From: Leptothoe spongobia TAU-MAC 1115
Lineage (GTDB): Bacteria; Cyanobacteriota; Cyanobacteriia; Phormidesmidales; Phormidesmidaceae
Assembly: GCF_018739885.1 (NCBI RefSeq)
Contig: NZ_JADOES010000005.1
Location: 62,001 to 126,000 of the forward strand
Length of the DNA stretch: 64,000 nt
Direction: 5' to 3'
The notes below the pieces were generated by a model. The model worked only from the letters and a program-made list of their open reading frames with translations, had not been told where the DNA came from and made no database searches. Below, piece by piece: positions 7,911-17,833 of the stretch. The stretch's first letter is position 1, and each line of letters opens with the position of its first letter. The translations under genes and the position numbers were made by a program.

Positions 7911-10193
7911 ATGGATAATTTAGCAACAAGCAATGGTACATCTGCCGAAGGGCATTGGAAGGGGCTGCCGTTCTCCCAAATGCCTTGGGATGATGATGAT
8001 CTTGATCTGCATCAGCTGTTTACGGTGTTACGTCGAAGGGCTGTGATGATTGTAAGCATCGCAGCAGGTGTTATGGGAGCAGTGGTCGCCCATACTCTGC
8101 TGCAAGAGCCTATTTATGAGAGCACCTTCCAGGTTTTAGTAGAGCCGGTTAATGCAGATAATCAGGTTAAGGACTTTGGTGATTTACTGGGAGATGCATT
8201 ACCGAGTAAATCCTCTGGGTTAGACTATGAGACTCAGGTGCAGGTACTACGGAGTCCGGGGCTCATAGAACAGGTCCTGGCAGAGCTACAAACTATTGAT
8301 CCAGACCCCGATCTAGACTATGAAAAGTTTTTAGAATACCTGACCATTAGACGTGTCGGTGAAACAAAAATCATAGAGGTTCTCTACCGGGGTAAAGATC
8401 CAGAAAAAATCAAAGAAACATTAGATGTTTTGGCTGATGTATATCTCGAATATAGTCTTAAAGAGCGCCAAACTAATCTACGGCAAGGTATTCAGTTTGT
8501 AAACAAGCAGTTGCCAGAGCTGGAGGGCAAGGTCGATGAGTTGCAAAGTCAGCTAGAGATATTTCGTCAGACCCACAATTTTATTGATCCAACTACCCAG
8601 AACGAGCAAATTGCAAGGCGTTCCGAAGAACTGAGTACTCAGCGGCTGGAAGTTGATCGCCAGCTGGCTCGGGCGCAAACAAACTATGATCTATTGGCAT
8701 CTTCTGAGGGGAGTGAGGCTGCTCTACAGGATGCTGCTGTTTATCAGCAGCTGATTCAGGATCTACGGCAGATTGAAGCCGATATTGCGGCAGGTTTAAC
8801 GCGGTTTCAGCCTGATAGCCTTGAGATTTTGGTGTTACGGGAAAAACGGGAGCTGTTATTACCCGTTATTGAAGCAGAAGCCCAGCGAGTTTTGAGTGCT
8901 CATTCGGCTGGGGCAATTAATGATATCCAGGTTTTAGAAGATCAAAGCTCTACGTTAAATACAGCCGAGACACAGCTGCAAGATACCTTAATCCAGCTGC
9001 CTACATTGGCTAGGGAATATAGTGATCTACAGCGTGAACTGGAAATTGCGGTACGGGCATTAAGCCGCTTTTTGGAAACTCGAGAGACGCTGCAAATTGA
9101 AGCTGCCCAGACAGAAATTCCTTGGGAGTTAATTGAGGCTCCCTTAGAACCAACTCTCCCTATTTCACCAAACGTTTTCCGAAATCTGGTGTTAGGTTTG
9201 GTGGCAAGTTCTCTATTGGGCGTGGGTACTGCACTAACGCTAGAGAAACTGGATAGCGTTTGCCGCACAGTGGATGAGCTTAAGGCTATTTTGAAATTAC
9301 CGCTATTAGGCATCGTTCCCTATCAAGCTGAGTTTGATAATGCTGGGACAGCAACTGGTAACGGTTTGGGAAATTGGCTAAAGCGATATTCACAACAACG
9401 GAACCATGGCCTGGGTCCCTATGGTTATGGGGGGTCGCAATTTTTAGAGTCCATGCGGTTGTTACAGACCAACCTACTGTTATTAGGGGCCGAGCGACCA
9501 ATTCAGTCAATTATTTTAAGTTCCTCCATGTCGGGGGAAGGTAAATCGACGGTGGCTCAACACCTGGCTCAAACAGCGGCCACGATGGGTAAACGGGTTC
9601 TCTTAGTGGATGTTGATCTGCGACGACCGGTCATTCATAAACGTTTAGAGCTAGAGAATATAAAGGGATTAAGCGATTTACTATCTGGTAATGCAACTAA
9701 GGCATCTGTGTTGCAGCGGGCAATGCCTTTTATTGAGTTTTATGCAATGACAGCGGGTAGTATTCCGCCGGATCCGGTCAAACTGTTGTCGTCTAAACGG
9801 ATGCAGCAGTTAATGGTTGATTTGGAAAAAGAGTTTGATTTGATTGTTTATGATGCACCTCCACTAGTGGGTTTGGCCGATACAACATTAGTGGCACCCC
9901 ATACAGATGGAGTGATCCTGGTATCGCGGGTAAATAAATGCGATCGCGATATCCTCAGTCACACCATTGAAAATATTCGCTTTGCCAAAATCCCCGTCCT
10001 GGGTCTGGTGGCCAACGGCGTCATCCCCGATGGCAAAGGCTATAAATACTATAGCTATGGCTATGAAACCCCCCAGCAGGAACAAGATAAGCCACTGGCC
10101 CATCATGAAAAAAACGGTAGCAATGGCAATGGATCAACCTCCCCCCGCGAAGAGGGTCTCAGTCTGACTGATTTCTTTAAATCGCATAAATAG
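7911..10193 (+). CDS. Polysaccharide chain-length regulator fused to bacterial tyrosine kinase (Wzc-like)
   Basis: This 760-residue inner-membrane protein controls length and export of an exopolysaccharide. The N-terminal Wzz domain starts near residue 30 (DLHQLFTVLRRRAVMIVSIA, first membrane segment). A long periplasmic coiled-coil-rich stretch follows (about 190-400), then ETLQIEAAQTEIPWELIEAP and a second membrane segment near 425-445. The C-terminal BY-kinase carries Walker A SGEGKST at 541-547, Walker A' LLVDVDLRRP, Walker B DLIVYDAPP near 643-651, and a tyrosine cluster KYYSYGYE near 710-720, the expected autophosphorylation site. Its partner is the Wza-like protein immediately upstream. 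The matching flippase and polymerase are not in this window. Confidence 0.93.
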   Translation: MDNLATSNGTSAEGHWKGLPFSQMPWDDDDLDLHQLFTVLRRRAVMIVSIAAGVMGAVVAHTLLQEPIYESTFQVLVEPVNADNQVKDFGDLLGDALPSKSSGLDYETQVQVLRSPGLIEQVLAELQTIDPDPDLDYEKFLEYLTIRRVGETKIIEVLYRGKDPEKIKETLDVLADVYLEYSLKERQTNLRQGIQFVNKQLPELEGKVDELQSQLEIFRQTHNFIDPTTQNEQIARRSEELSTQRLEVDRQLARAQTNYDLLASSEGSEAALQDAAVYQQLIQDLRQIEADIAAGLTRFQPDSLEILVLREKRELLLPVIEAEAQRVLSAHSAGAINDIQVLEDQSSTLNTAETQLQDTLIQLPTLAREYSDLQRELEIAVRALSRFLETRETLQIEAAQTEIPWELIEAPLEPTLPISPNVFRNLVLGLVASSLLGVGTALTLEKLDSVCRTVDELKAILKLPLLGIVPYQAEFDNAGTATGNGLGNWLKRYSQQRNHGLGPYGYGGSQFLESMRLLQTNLLLLGAERPIQSIILSSSMSGEGKSTVAQHLAQTAATMGKRVLLVDVDLRRPVIHKRLELENIKGLSDLLSGNATKASVLQRAMPFIEFYAMTAGSIPPDPVKLLSSKRMQQLMVDLEKEFDLIVYDAPPLVGLADTTLVAPHTDGVILVSRVNKCDRDILSHTIENIRFAKIPVLGLVANGVIPDGKGYKYYSYGYETPQQEQDKPLAHHEKNGSNGNGSTSPREEGLSLTDFFKSHK

Positions 10194-10234
10194 GCATGGC
10201 TGATTTCTCCATTCCCATGTCTATCGCAGTTGGG

Positions 10235-11293
10235 CTAAAGCAAAGACAGCTGTTGATAGCCTAAGTCCTTAGCTGAGACTAAATTGGCGATCGCAACCCC
10301 CAACAACCTCACCCGAGGCCGGGGCTCCAAATGATGCTCCAACAAAGCTTGAGCCAAGGGTCCCATCTCTGCCGCCTGGTGCATGGGTAGGGTTACTGTA
10401 CGACTACGGGTGATTTGACGATAGTCAGCATATTTAATTTTGAGGGTGAGGGTATAGCCCATTTTTTTGGCCTTTAGCAGCCTGGCCTCCACATCGTCGA
10501 CGATCACGGTCAAAGCCTCGAACATGGCATCCAGGGTGCAGAGATCTTCGGCAAAACTTCGTTCTGCACCAACGGATTTACGAATGCGGTTGGGATTCAC
10601 CTGACGGCTGTCCTGGGCATTGGCCACTCGAAAATAGTGACGCCCCACTTTGCCAAAGTTGGCCACCAGATCAGATTCGCTCCAACACTGTAGATCAGCC
10701 CCGACCTCAATCCCTAGCTGTTTCATCTTGCGGGCAGTCGCTGGACCAATACCGTGAAATTTTTCGATGGGGAGGGTGGCGATAAAGGCCATGGCATCCT
10801 CTGGCAAGATGACGTACAACCCATCGGGCTTATTCACATCCGAGGCCATTTTGGCTAAGAATTTATTAATGGAGACGCCAGCCGAGGCAGTGAGCCGAGT
10901 GGTTTCGACAATGCGTTGCTTGATGAGTTTGGCCGTTGCGATCGCAGACTCACAGCCAGTCACATCCAAATAAGCCTCATCCAGGGATAAGGGCTCAACC
11001 AGATCTGTATAGTCCCGAAAAATGGTCCGAATCTGCTCCGATACCGAACGGTACACATCAAACCGAGGCCGAGCAAAAATCACATGGGGACAGCGCTGGA
11101 TCGCAATCCGTGACGGCATCGCCGAATGGATGCCATAGCGTCTGGCCTCATAACTAGCCGCCGCCACCGCTCCACGTTGCTCTGGCCGTCCTCCCACCAC
11201 GACCGGCTTATCCCGATACTCAGCATGGTCACGTTGCTCAATGGACGCATAAAAGGCATCCATATCGATATGGAGGATTTTGCGAAAGTCCAT
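10235..11293 (-). CDS. dinB: DNA polymerase IV (Y-family translesion polymerase)
   Basis: This 352-residue, full-length Y-family polymerase carries out error-prone bypass of damaged templates. Seen: palm motif HIDMDAFYASIEQ (metal-binding D10, D12), the finger segment RGAVAAASYEARRYGIHSAMP, catalytic SLDEAYLDVT (D105, E106), the thumb HhH region LPIEKFHGIGPATARKMKQLGI, and the little-finger start RIRKSVGAERSFAEDL. The C-terminus has no obvious QLxLF-type clamp-binding peptide at its very end; the final residues are QQLSLL, which could serve as a weak clamp motif. It is convergent with the Wzc-like gene (42 bases apart) and appears unrelated to that operon. Confidence 0.95.
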   Translation of the reverse strand: MDFRKILHIDMDAFYASIEQRDHAEYRDKPVVVGGRPEQRGAVAAASYEARRYGIHSAMPSRIAIQRCPHVIFARPRFDVYRSVSEQIRTIFRDYTDLVEPLSLDEAYLDVTGCESAIATAKLIKQRIVETTRLTASAGVSINKFLAKMASDVNKPDGLYVILPEDAMAFIATLPIEKFHGIGPATARKMKQLGIEVGADLQCWSESDLVANFGKVGRHYFRVANAQDSRQVNPNRIRKSVGAERSFAEDLCTLDAMFEALTVIVDDVEARLLKAKKMGYTLTLKIKYADYRQITRSRTVTLPMHQAAEMGPLAQALLEHHLEPRPRVRLLGVAIANLVSAKDLGYQQLSLL

Positions 11294-11395
11294 GGCCTGT
11301 AGAGGCCCTTACATAAGAGCAAGTTATTATAACAACCCCAGCTGGAATTGGGATGCCCTCAGGGTTGAAATCAAAAAGTGGTTGTCACACATTGA

Positions 11396-12073
11396 TCAAT
11401 TAGTGCGAACCTCTTCTATTGGAATAACGTCTTCGGGATCATCCCACCGTAAATGTCCACCAACACGAATAATAAAATCATCATAATCGTAGTCAGTATT
11501 GATATCACCCACTAACAGTGAGCCGGTATCCTCCCAACGGAGTAACAGACCACCATTGATCACATCTTCTAAGGGTCCTTCAAATCTTGCATAGTCACGA
11601 CTCCCAGCATTTAAGTTACTGGTTGAATACAGTGTGCCTGCCGGTTGACTGCCAAAAGAAGACTCCAAGTAAAAGCTATAGTCAGTATTGGCGGCAAATC
11701 GAAATTCTCCTAGGGGTCTAGGAATCGTATCACCGGGAGAACCGTAAAAATCACTTTGGTTTTGAGGCCCCGCATCATCTTGATAACTTGAAGGTTTGTT
11801 GACCGGTTGGGGCACATCGGAGTCTTTAACTTCTCCGTACAGTGGAAACTTCTCTCCAGTTTCTAAGTTGATAATCCCAAAAACAGATCGATAGCTGCCG
11901 TTGGACTCCAAAAACTCAAACTCAACTACAGTATCGACTGCTAATCGAATACCCTGATTGCCAAAGAATTCCTGCGCCTGGGTCGCAGCAGGCAGTCCCC
12001 CCAACGCAACAGCGGTGACGGTCAACCCTATGGCTGTTTGGCGCAGGGGAAAAAAGTCAAAGTATCCACTCAT
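11396..12073 (-). CDS. Secreted protein, possible DUF4114-like domain
   Basis: A 225-residue exported protein. The first 34 residues form a signal peptide ending PAATQAQEF (cleavage after AQA likely). The mature part is acidic and beta-rich, and its C-terminal half reads like DUF4114 domains (GGLLLRWEDTGSLLVGDINT followed by DYDYDDFIIRVGG), a calcium-associated surface domain found in cyanobacteria. The segment GPQNQSDFYGSPGD recalls the GPNQSD repeats of the gene just upstream. It is the last of three consecutive minus-strand genes for exported proteins, separated from the middle one by 42 bases. The function is unknown; a surface or matrix role is inferred from export and context. Confidence 0.75.
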   Translation of the reverse strand: MSGYFDFFPLRQTAIGLTVTAVALGGLPAATQAQEFFGNQGIRLAVDTVVEFEFLESNGSYRSVFGIINLETGEKFPLYGEVKDSDVPQPVNKPSSYQDDAGPQNQSDFYGSPGDTIPRPLGEFRFAANTDYSFYLESSFGSQPAGTLYSTSNLNAGSRDYARFEGPLEDVINGGLLLRWEDTGSLLVGDINTDYDYDDFIIRVGGHLRWDDPEDVIPIEEVRTN

Positions 12074-12115
12074 TTTCGATGTAAGGGCTATGATTAAACT
12101 ATTTGAATATACTAA

Positions 12116-12652
12116 CTACCAGATACGCCGATTTACTGCGGCAGGCTGATTATTACCCTGGTTAGCTAAGGCCTCTTGGGCTAATTCGATTAAACGGCCC
12201 AACTCAGCACAGGCGGGTGTAAGTTCAGCATTAGCTCCCGGTTCACGGGCAAAACGTCGAATTGCCGATTGGTCCTCACAGGCTAGCTTGGCCTGTCTTA
12301 ATTGCTCCGCCAGACTTACGTTAGGGTCAATGCCCAACTCGTCACCAAACTCATTGAAAAATTCCTGGAAGAAGTCAGATAAGCGTCCTTCTTCATCGGC
12401 ATTACCAATAATAGGATCGCCTAAGAGGCCTGTGTTATCTGATTGGTTAGGACCAGTCACATCGGATAAGTTGGGACCAGTCACATCGGATAAGTTAGGC
12501 CCCGTGACATCGGACATATTGGAACCGGTGACGTCAGATTGATTTTGGGCAAGTCCGATGGATGGGTGCATTAGGGGTGCGATCGCAACCACACTTGCCA
12601 ACAGAGGTCTCCAGAAGATGCCCATTGATGTTAGCGACTTTTGTAATACCAT
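12116..12652 (-). CDS. Secreted protein with SDVTGPN octapeptide repeats
   Basis: A 178-residue exported protein of unknown function. A signal peptide (residues 1-35, ending SIGLAQ) is followed by five near-identical eight-residue units of the form SDVTGPNL/Q (about residues 39-77), encoded by a 24-base tandem repeat. An acidic helix-prone part follows (LSDFFQEFFNEFGDELGI) and then a region with two Cys (LACEDQS, TPACAELG) that could form a disulfide. It sits between a large outer-membrane-like gene (36 bases upstream) and another secreted gene, so co-expression is likely. Confidence 0.72.
   Translation of the reverse strand: MVLQKSLTSMGIFWRPLLASVVAIAPLMHPSIGLAQNQSDVTGSNMSDVTGPNLSDVTGPNLSDVTGPNQSDNTGLLGDPIIGNADEEGRLSDFFQEFFNEFGDELGIDPNVSLAEQLRQAKLACEDQSAIRRFAREPGANAELTPACAELGRLIELAQEALANQGNNQPAAVNRRIW
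12434..12545. repeat. 24-bp tandem repeat inside coding sequence
   Basis: About five consecutive 24-base units, best conserved as GGACCAGTCACATCGGATAA, encode the SDVTGPN octapeptides of the 178-residue secreted protein. Two units are almost identical at the DNA level while the outer ones have drifted. This pattern is expected of recent slippage or recombination at the centre. Confidence 0.85.
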
Positions 12653-12687
12653 TTGATTTCAAACCTATACATTTCAAATCGTTACAT

Positions 12688-14772
12688 TCAAAGTTGAAAT
12701 GAAACGCCAGCACCGAGTACAAATCGGGAGCCGTCCCCTGCCCCAGTAATATCTCTAATCGCAGGTAACAGCACCAGGGGTAAATCTCTAAACGGCGTAA
12801 TTGAGACCCCTGCAGCTAAGTCCTGACCAGTCCACTCCACAATGGCACTGACAGGTTCCACTACCCGCACAGCCACGCTACCAAAGACGTTAACGTTATC
12901 TCGATTATCAAAAACATCATCTTCCGTACGAAAACGACCATTCCCCACCCCGGCAGTCACGGCAACGCGACTAAAGGGCTCGGTGATACTTTCCCGCGTG
13001 CGGATCAAGTGGGAAACAGACCCATAAATCGAGTCTTTAAAGTCCACAGGAGAATCGGTGGTAATAAATCCTTCCCAGCCCAAAGCAACGGACCAACTCT
13101 CAGTCAAACGCTTGTGTACCTTGGCATTAAAGCCACCGGCACCAAAATCTCGACTGCCGCCAAAACTGGCTACTGTATAGGACAGCTGCACTCCCACATT
13201 TTCACGGGCATCCCCTAAACCGATACCAATCACAGCACCACCATCATCTTCATTGCCAAAGCGAGTTCTTTCCTGGTAGCCAACGCCGACAAACGCCGTA
13301 TAGTTGTCAGCACCAAAACCAGAAGGATTAGAAATCGTAATGGCTGGAGAACTTTGATAAGGTCTGGAGACCGTTGCACCAGGTTGTTCAAGTTCTCGCA
13401 GCAATTCATCAACTTCCGCTTGACTCGGAGCATCCAGGTTCTGCAAAGGCGGCTCTAGAGGCAACTGAGCCGTGTCAACAACAGTCTCAGTCTCAGACGC
13501 TTCAGAATCGAAACCTGAGACTGTTATTTCAACAGATGCAGTATTAGGAGTCATAGCAAGGCTCCCAGGCACAGCACCATTTGGAGTCACCGTATCCGCT
13601 GCGGCAAGAGCTTGCGACACACGCGCTTTTAATGCCTGAATGGAGGCTGCATCTGCCCTACTGTCACCACTATGGGGCAACCCCACCTCAGGAGATCCAT
13701 GATCTCTCAACTCATTCTCAACTGCGGCCTGGGGGGGATCAGGCAACATTACCCGCGTTGTGGGCAATGCCCCTGTGGGCATCTCTGTGAGAACAGGCAA
13801 TGGACGACGGGCGGTGGTGGTTGCAATCACCTCAGATCCACCTGTGTCGCTAGAAATCTCATCCACTGCGACGGGGGCCGGGCTAACAATTTCATCAGCC
13901 ATAGCCAAAGGCTCTACCACAGCGCTATCGGGCGAAATCACTCGGGCTGTTGGCAATGCTCCCGTCGGTATATTAACCTCTGGACTAGCCGATGGGTGAC
14001 TTGCCGTGACCGTCGACTCACTAGAAATACTAGGGGTAGCTGTTTGGGATGCTGCTGCTGATTGCTCTGTTCTATCTAATAGAGAACTATGAGTAGGGAT
14101 CTCACGAGTGGCCGTAGCCACTAAATGCTCCAGCTTTGTAGCACTGCTGTCAGACTGTGTTGGAGCCTGTGGTGGCGGCGAAATCTCCAACACAGGCTCC
14201 GATTGTTCAAGCTGATCGGTGCCATTATTAGTCTGAACTGGAGCAACCGTTAATGGCTGAGCGGCTTTAGTGACTAACGGGTCTAAATGATCAAACTTAG
14301 TAGCCTGATCAGGCGACACCGGATCAGCCTGAGGCACAGATGCACCAGGCAATGGCTTGGTCGCAGTAGCCACCAAATGCTCAAGCTTAGCAGTAGTGTC
14401 ATTACTGTCATTTGGTGGCACCACTGGTGACTCTAGCGGCGGTGATGCCAAAGACACAGGTGTCGTACTAGTTTCCTGGGAGACCGGGACCTCAGAAGCG
14501 ACTTCAGCAATGGCCTGGGGACTAAATTCAGGCTGTTGAACTTCATTCTCTGGTGCAATGCTTTCGGCATTGATAGCGACAGCAGCATTGCCCGCTGCAA
14601 CGGCGTCCGATTGTTCAGTAGAGGCTAAATCAGTAGCACTGTCATTGGCTGACGGCTCAGGGGTAGCTGTTGTGCTTAACTCACTAGCACTAACCTGTCC
14701 TAAATTTGTTGAGGCAAAGGCAGTGAATAGGGTTATCCAACCAATTAGGACTTTATCAGAGGGCTTGATCAC
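12688..14772 (-). CDS. Large exported protein with low-complexity N-terminal region and C-terminal barrel-like domain
   Basis: A 694-residue protein. Residues 1-29 form a signal peptide ending LGQVSAS. Residues 30 to about 470 are rich in Ala, Pro, Ser and Thr and contain internal repeats: KLEHLVATAT appears twice with a related KFDHLDPLVT between, and PTGALPTARV, PTGALPTTRV and PNGAVPGSLA form a second family. From about 490 the sequence becomes regular, alternating and glycine-rich (YTAFVGVGYQERTRF, VGVQLSYTVASFGG, NVFGSVAVRVV) and ends in FVLGAGVSFQL, consistent with a small outer-membrane beta-barrel. It heads a three-gene cluster of exported proteins. I do not recognise a named family; a disordered periplasmic or surface stalk on a barrel is inferred. 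Confidence 0.78.
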   Translation of the reverse strand: MIKPSDKVLIGWITLFTAFASTNLGQVSASELSTTATPEPSANDSATDLASTEQSDAVAAGNAAVAINAESIAPENEVQQPEFSPQAIAEVASEVPVSQETSTTPVSLASPPLESPVVPPNDSNDTTAKLEHLVATATKPLPGASVPQADPVSPDQATKFDHLDPLVTKAAQPLTVAPVQTNNGTDQLEQSEPVLEISPPPQAPTQSDSSATKLEHLVATATREIPTHSSLLDRTEQSAAASQTATPSISSESTVTASHPSASPEVNIPTGALPTARVISPDSAVVEPLAMADEIVSPAPVAVDEISSDTGGSEVIATTTARRPLPVLTEMPTGALPTTRVMLPDPPQAAVENELRDHGSPEVGLPHSGDSRADAASIQALKARVSQALAAADTVTPNGAVPGSLAMTPNTASVEITVSGFDSEASETETVVDTAQLPLEPPLQNLDAPSQAEVDELLRELEQPGATVSRPYQSSPAITISNPSGFGADNYTAFVGVGYQERTRFGNEDDGGAVIGIGLGDARENVGVQLSYTVASFGGSRDFGAGGFNAKVHKRLTESWSVALGWEGFITTDSPVDFKDSIYGSVSHLIRTRESITEPFSRVAVTAGVGNGRFRTEDDVFDNRDNVNVFGSVAVRVVEPVSAIVEWTGQDLAAGVSITPFRDLPLVLLPAIRDITGAGDGSRFVLGAGVSFQL

Positions 14773-14956
14773 GGTTTTACTCCTCTAGCTAACCTCTTTA
14801 ATGAGCTCTAAAACATGACAGCGGCTATCTTAATTTAATAGCTACTAAATTGGGGCTATTTTCATTACGCTTCCCAAATGGGATTAAAAAAATAGCAATG
14901 GACCCAAATACTTTGATAAATGAAAATCCTTAATTATTAATGATTAATAAATAGCA

Positions 14957-14991
14957 TAAGCGGGAAGGGATTTAAATCCCCTTCCCGCTTA
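14957..14991 (-). terminator. Hairpin downstream of ilvC
   Basis: TAAGCGGGAAGGG pairs with CCCTTCCCGCTTA across a short AT-rich centre, 68 bases past the ilvC stop and before the next minus-strand start. The stem is GC-rich, followed by an AT-rich but not pure T tract, so it is a likely factor-independent terminator. Confidence 0.6.
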
Positions 14992-15058
14992 TAAAATCTG
15001 GATAGTGGGCATTCGCCCTTAGCTATTCCATTCAGATTTTCATCCTAAGAATTCAGGT

Positions 15059-16111
<1,053 letters not shown>

Positions 16112-16239
16112 TTATCTGGACCGGTTGTGCAGCCTTTCATCCTACCAAACCATCCGTCGATGTAAGCATTCATACACTAGAGTCTTTAGGGATATGTGTT
16201 TAAATACAAGCGCTATAGTGTGAACATCCAGGTTTACTG

Positions 16240-16887
16240 ATGCTCGCTTCTATGGTGGAAACTCTTCAGGCTAATAGAATAACCCTTGTACAACTTGCGG
16301 AGGATTTTGGCCTAGTTGCGGATACAGCTGGTACAGCATTTCCAGAATGGCAAGATAGTATGCCTGAGCTAACGACTCGTGAAATAGAGACGGTTGAAGA
16401 AGTCAAACAGGAATACCTTCATCTAGCTAGATATGACCTACTTGAACCTGTCGTTAAGTTAGTCATATTGTCACCGCTCTTAAAACTTGCAGGATTCTAT
16501 CGCCCACCGTTTTATATCGCGGCTGAAAAATCTATCGATTTAATCTCCCAAGACGGTGAACTAACCGTACGGGGACAAATTGATATCCTGGTTTTTCAAC
16601 CTAAATTCTGGGTCATCTTAATCGAAGCTAAACGTAGCTACTACTCCTTGAGAGCAGCTATTCCTCAAACTTTGGCCTACATGATGGGAAACGCCCAGCC
16701 CATTAGTTTTGGTTTTGTCACTAATGGTAGTGAGTTTCAATTCCTCAAGTTGACTAACCAAAATGGCTGGCAATACAGCCTATCCCATACTTTTTCCTTA
16801 GATCGCAAAGATGACTTGCAGCAGGTCACTCGTACCCTAAGGCATTTAGGACAAGTAGCCACAAGAAAACAGTCAGAGGACGCATAA
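16240..16887 (+). CDS. Small PD-(D/E)XK nuclease-fold protein (type I restriction R-subunit-like)
   Basis: This 215-residue protein carries the PD-(D/E)XK core: D115 in RGQIDILVFQ, then E129 and K131 in WVILIEAKRS. This domain also occurs at the N-terminus of HsdR and in many free-standing cyanobacterial proteins loosely annotated as restriction endonuclease subunit R. No helicase domain or methylase/specificity genes are nearby, so it is not part of a recognisable restriction system here. DNA cleavage is possible from the intact triad but unproven. Confidence 0.72.
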   Translation: MLASMVETLQANRITLVQLAEDFGLVADTAGTAFPEWQDSMPELTTREIETVEEVKQEYLHLARYDLLEPVVKLVILSPLLKLAGFYRPPFYIAAEKSIDLISQDGELTVRGQIDILVFQPKFWVILIEAKRSYYSLRAAIPQTLAYMMGNAQPISFGFVTNGSEFQFLKLTNQNGWQYSLSHTFSLDRKDDLQQVTRTLRHLGQVATRKQSEDA

Positions 16888-16890
16888 AAT

Positions 16891-16927
16891 AACCTGTTGG
16901 GCTCTGAATATCAAAGCCCAACAGGTT
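16891..16927. terminator. Bidirectional terminator between convergent genes
   Basis: A perfect 13-base stem (AACCTGTTGGGCT with AGCCCAACAGGTT) and an 11-base loop lie between the stop of the nuclease-like gene and the stop of the minus-strand PEP-CTERM gene. AT-rich flanks on both sides suit termination in either direction, better on the minus strand. Confidence 0.75.
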
Positions 16928-16966
16928 AAAAGGTGAATACAAAGTCTATTACTGGTGGTTAAGTCT

Positions 16967-17833
16967 CTATGCCAGCAAACGACGACGTAGCATCATGCTA
17001 CCGAAGATGGCTAGACCTAACAAAGCGCCGGGTTCAGGCGTTTCAGCTGTATCTGTACCTTCTTCAAAATCAAAGGACTGGTCGCTAAAGCGCAAGGAAT
17101 AGTTATCCGTTTCAAAACCACCGCCACCGTTCTGGGTAATTTTGATGCGATTAAACAGACCCTCTGCTTCGTTGGCGTAGAAATGTACAAAACCGTTGTA
17201 CTCGTTATTATGATGGGCTGCTTTTGTAGGCAGCTTAGAGTCACTCGAACCAAAGACATTATTGTAGTCAAACAGACCCAGGCTGGTTTCAACGCCCTGG
17301 TCGTCAACTTGCAAAAATTCAAACTTGTTCTCAGGACTCAAGGCTCCCCAGTTCATGCCGAAGTAGTTGAGACTATTCGCTAAATCAACAGTGACCGAAT
17401 TACCTTGAAAGACAGCCAAATAATCAGAGGTATTTCTCTCGGCATTAGCGCCAGTAGGTGCCCATACATCACTTTTGACATTTGTTCTGTTGCTACCTAG
17501 GGCTTTATCAAAGGTAAATACCACGGACTCATCACCGAAGGTATAAGCATTAGATTTACCGGCAACGGCCTGACGCTCGCTAGGATCGTTAAAGTCGATA
17601 TTGACAATCCCTTCTTTGTAGTAGAAGTCGGAAAATGCACCCAGAGAACCGTTGGGGTCATCGGTCAGGTTGAGACCCTTAGTCACCTTAGCCGTAATGC
17701 TATCGATGGTGAACTCGCTATAAATAGGTAAAGAAGTATCATCGAAATCTTCTGCTTGAGCCAGGGGTGCAACTGCTAGGGAAGTTGATACAGTAACGGT
17801 TGCAGCTAGCAAAACCTGAGAAATACGCTTCAT
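16967..17833 (-). CDS. PEP-CTERM sorting-domain protein
   Basis: A 288-residue exported protein. An N-terminal signal peptide ends AVAPLAQAED. The C-terminus has a full PEP-CTERM sorting signal: TPEPGALLGLAIFGSMMLRRR, that is PEP, a hydrophobic helix and an Arg cluster (residues about 264-286). Such proteins are processed by an exosortase and are usually found with exopolysaccharide genes. The body is beta-rich without Cys, contains segments such as YFGMNWGALSPENKFEFLQV, and has no family I can name beyond that. No exosortase gene lies in this window, so processing would depend on one elsewhere. Confidence 0.9.
   Translation of the reverse strand: MKRISQVLLAATVTVSTSLAVAPLAQAEDFDDTSLPIYSEFTIDSITAKVTKGLNLTDDPNGSLGAFSDFYYKEGIVNIDFNDPSERQAVAGKSNAYTFGDESVVFTFDKALGSNRTNVKSDVWAPTGANAERNTSDYLAVFQGNSVTVDLANSLNYFGMNWGALSPENKFEFLQVDDQGVETSLGLFDYNNVFGSSDSKLPTKAAHHNNEYNGFVHFYANEAEGLFNRIKITQNGGGGFETDNYSLRFSDQSFDFEEGTDTAETPEPGALLGLAIFGSMMLRRRLLA

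Noticed and set aside
12288..12542. Plus-strand frame with SDKLGPVT repeats
   Set aside because: It is antisense to the SDVTGPN repeats of the secreted protein. The minus-strand frame has a signal peptide and better context.
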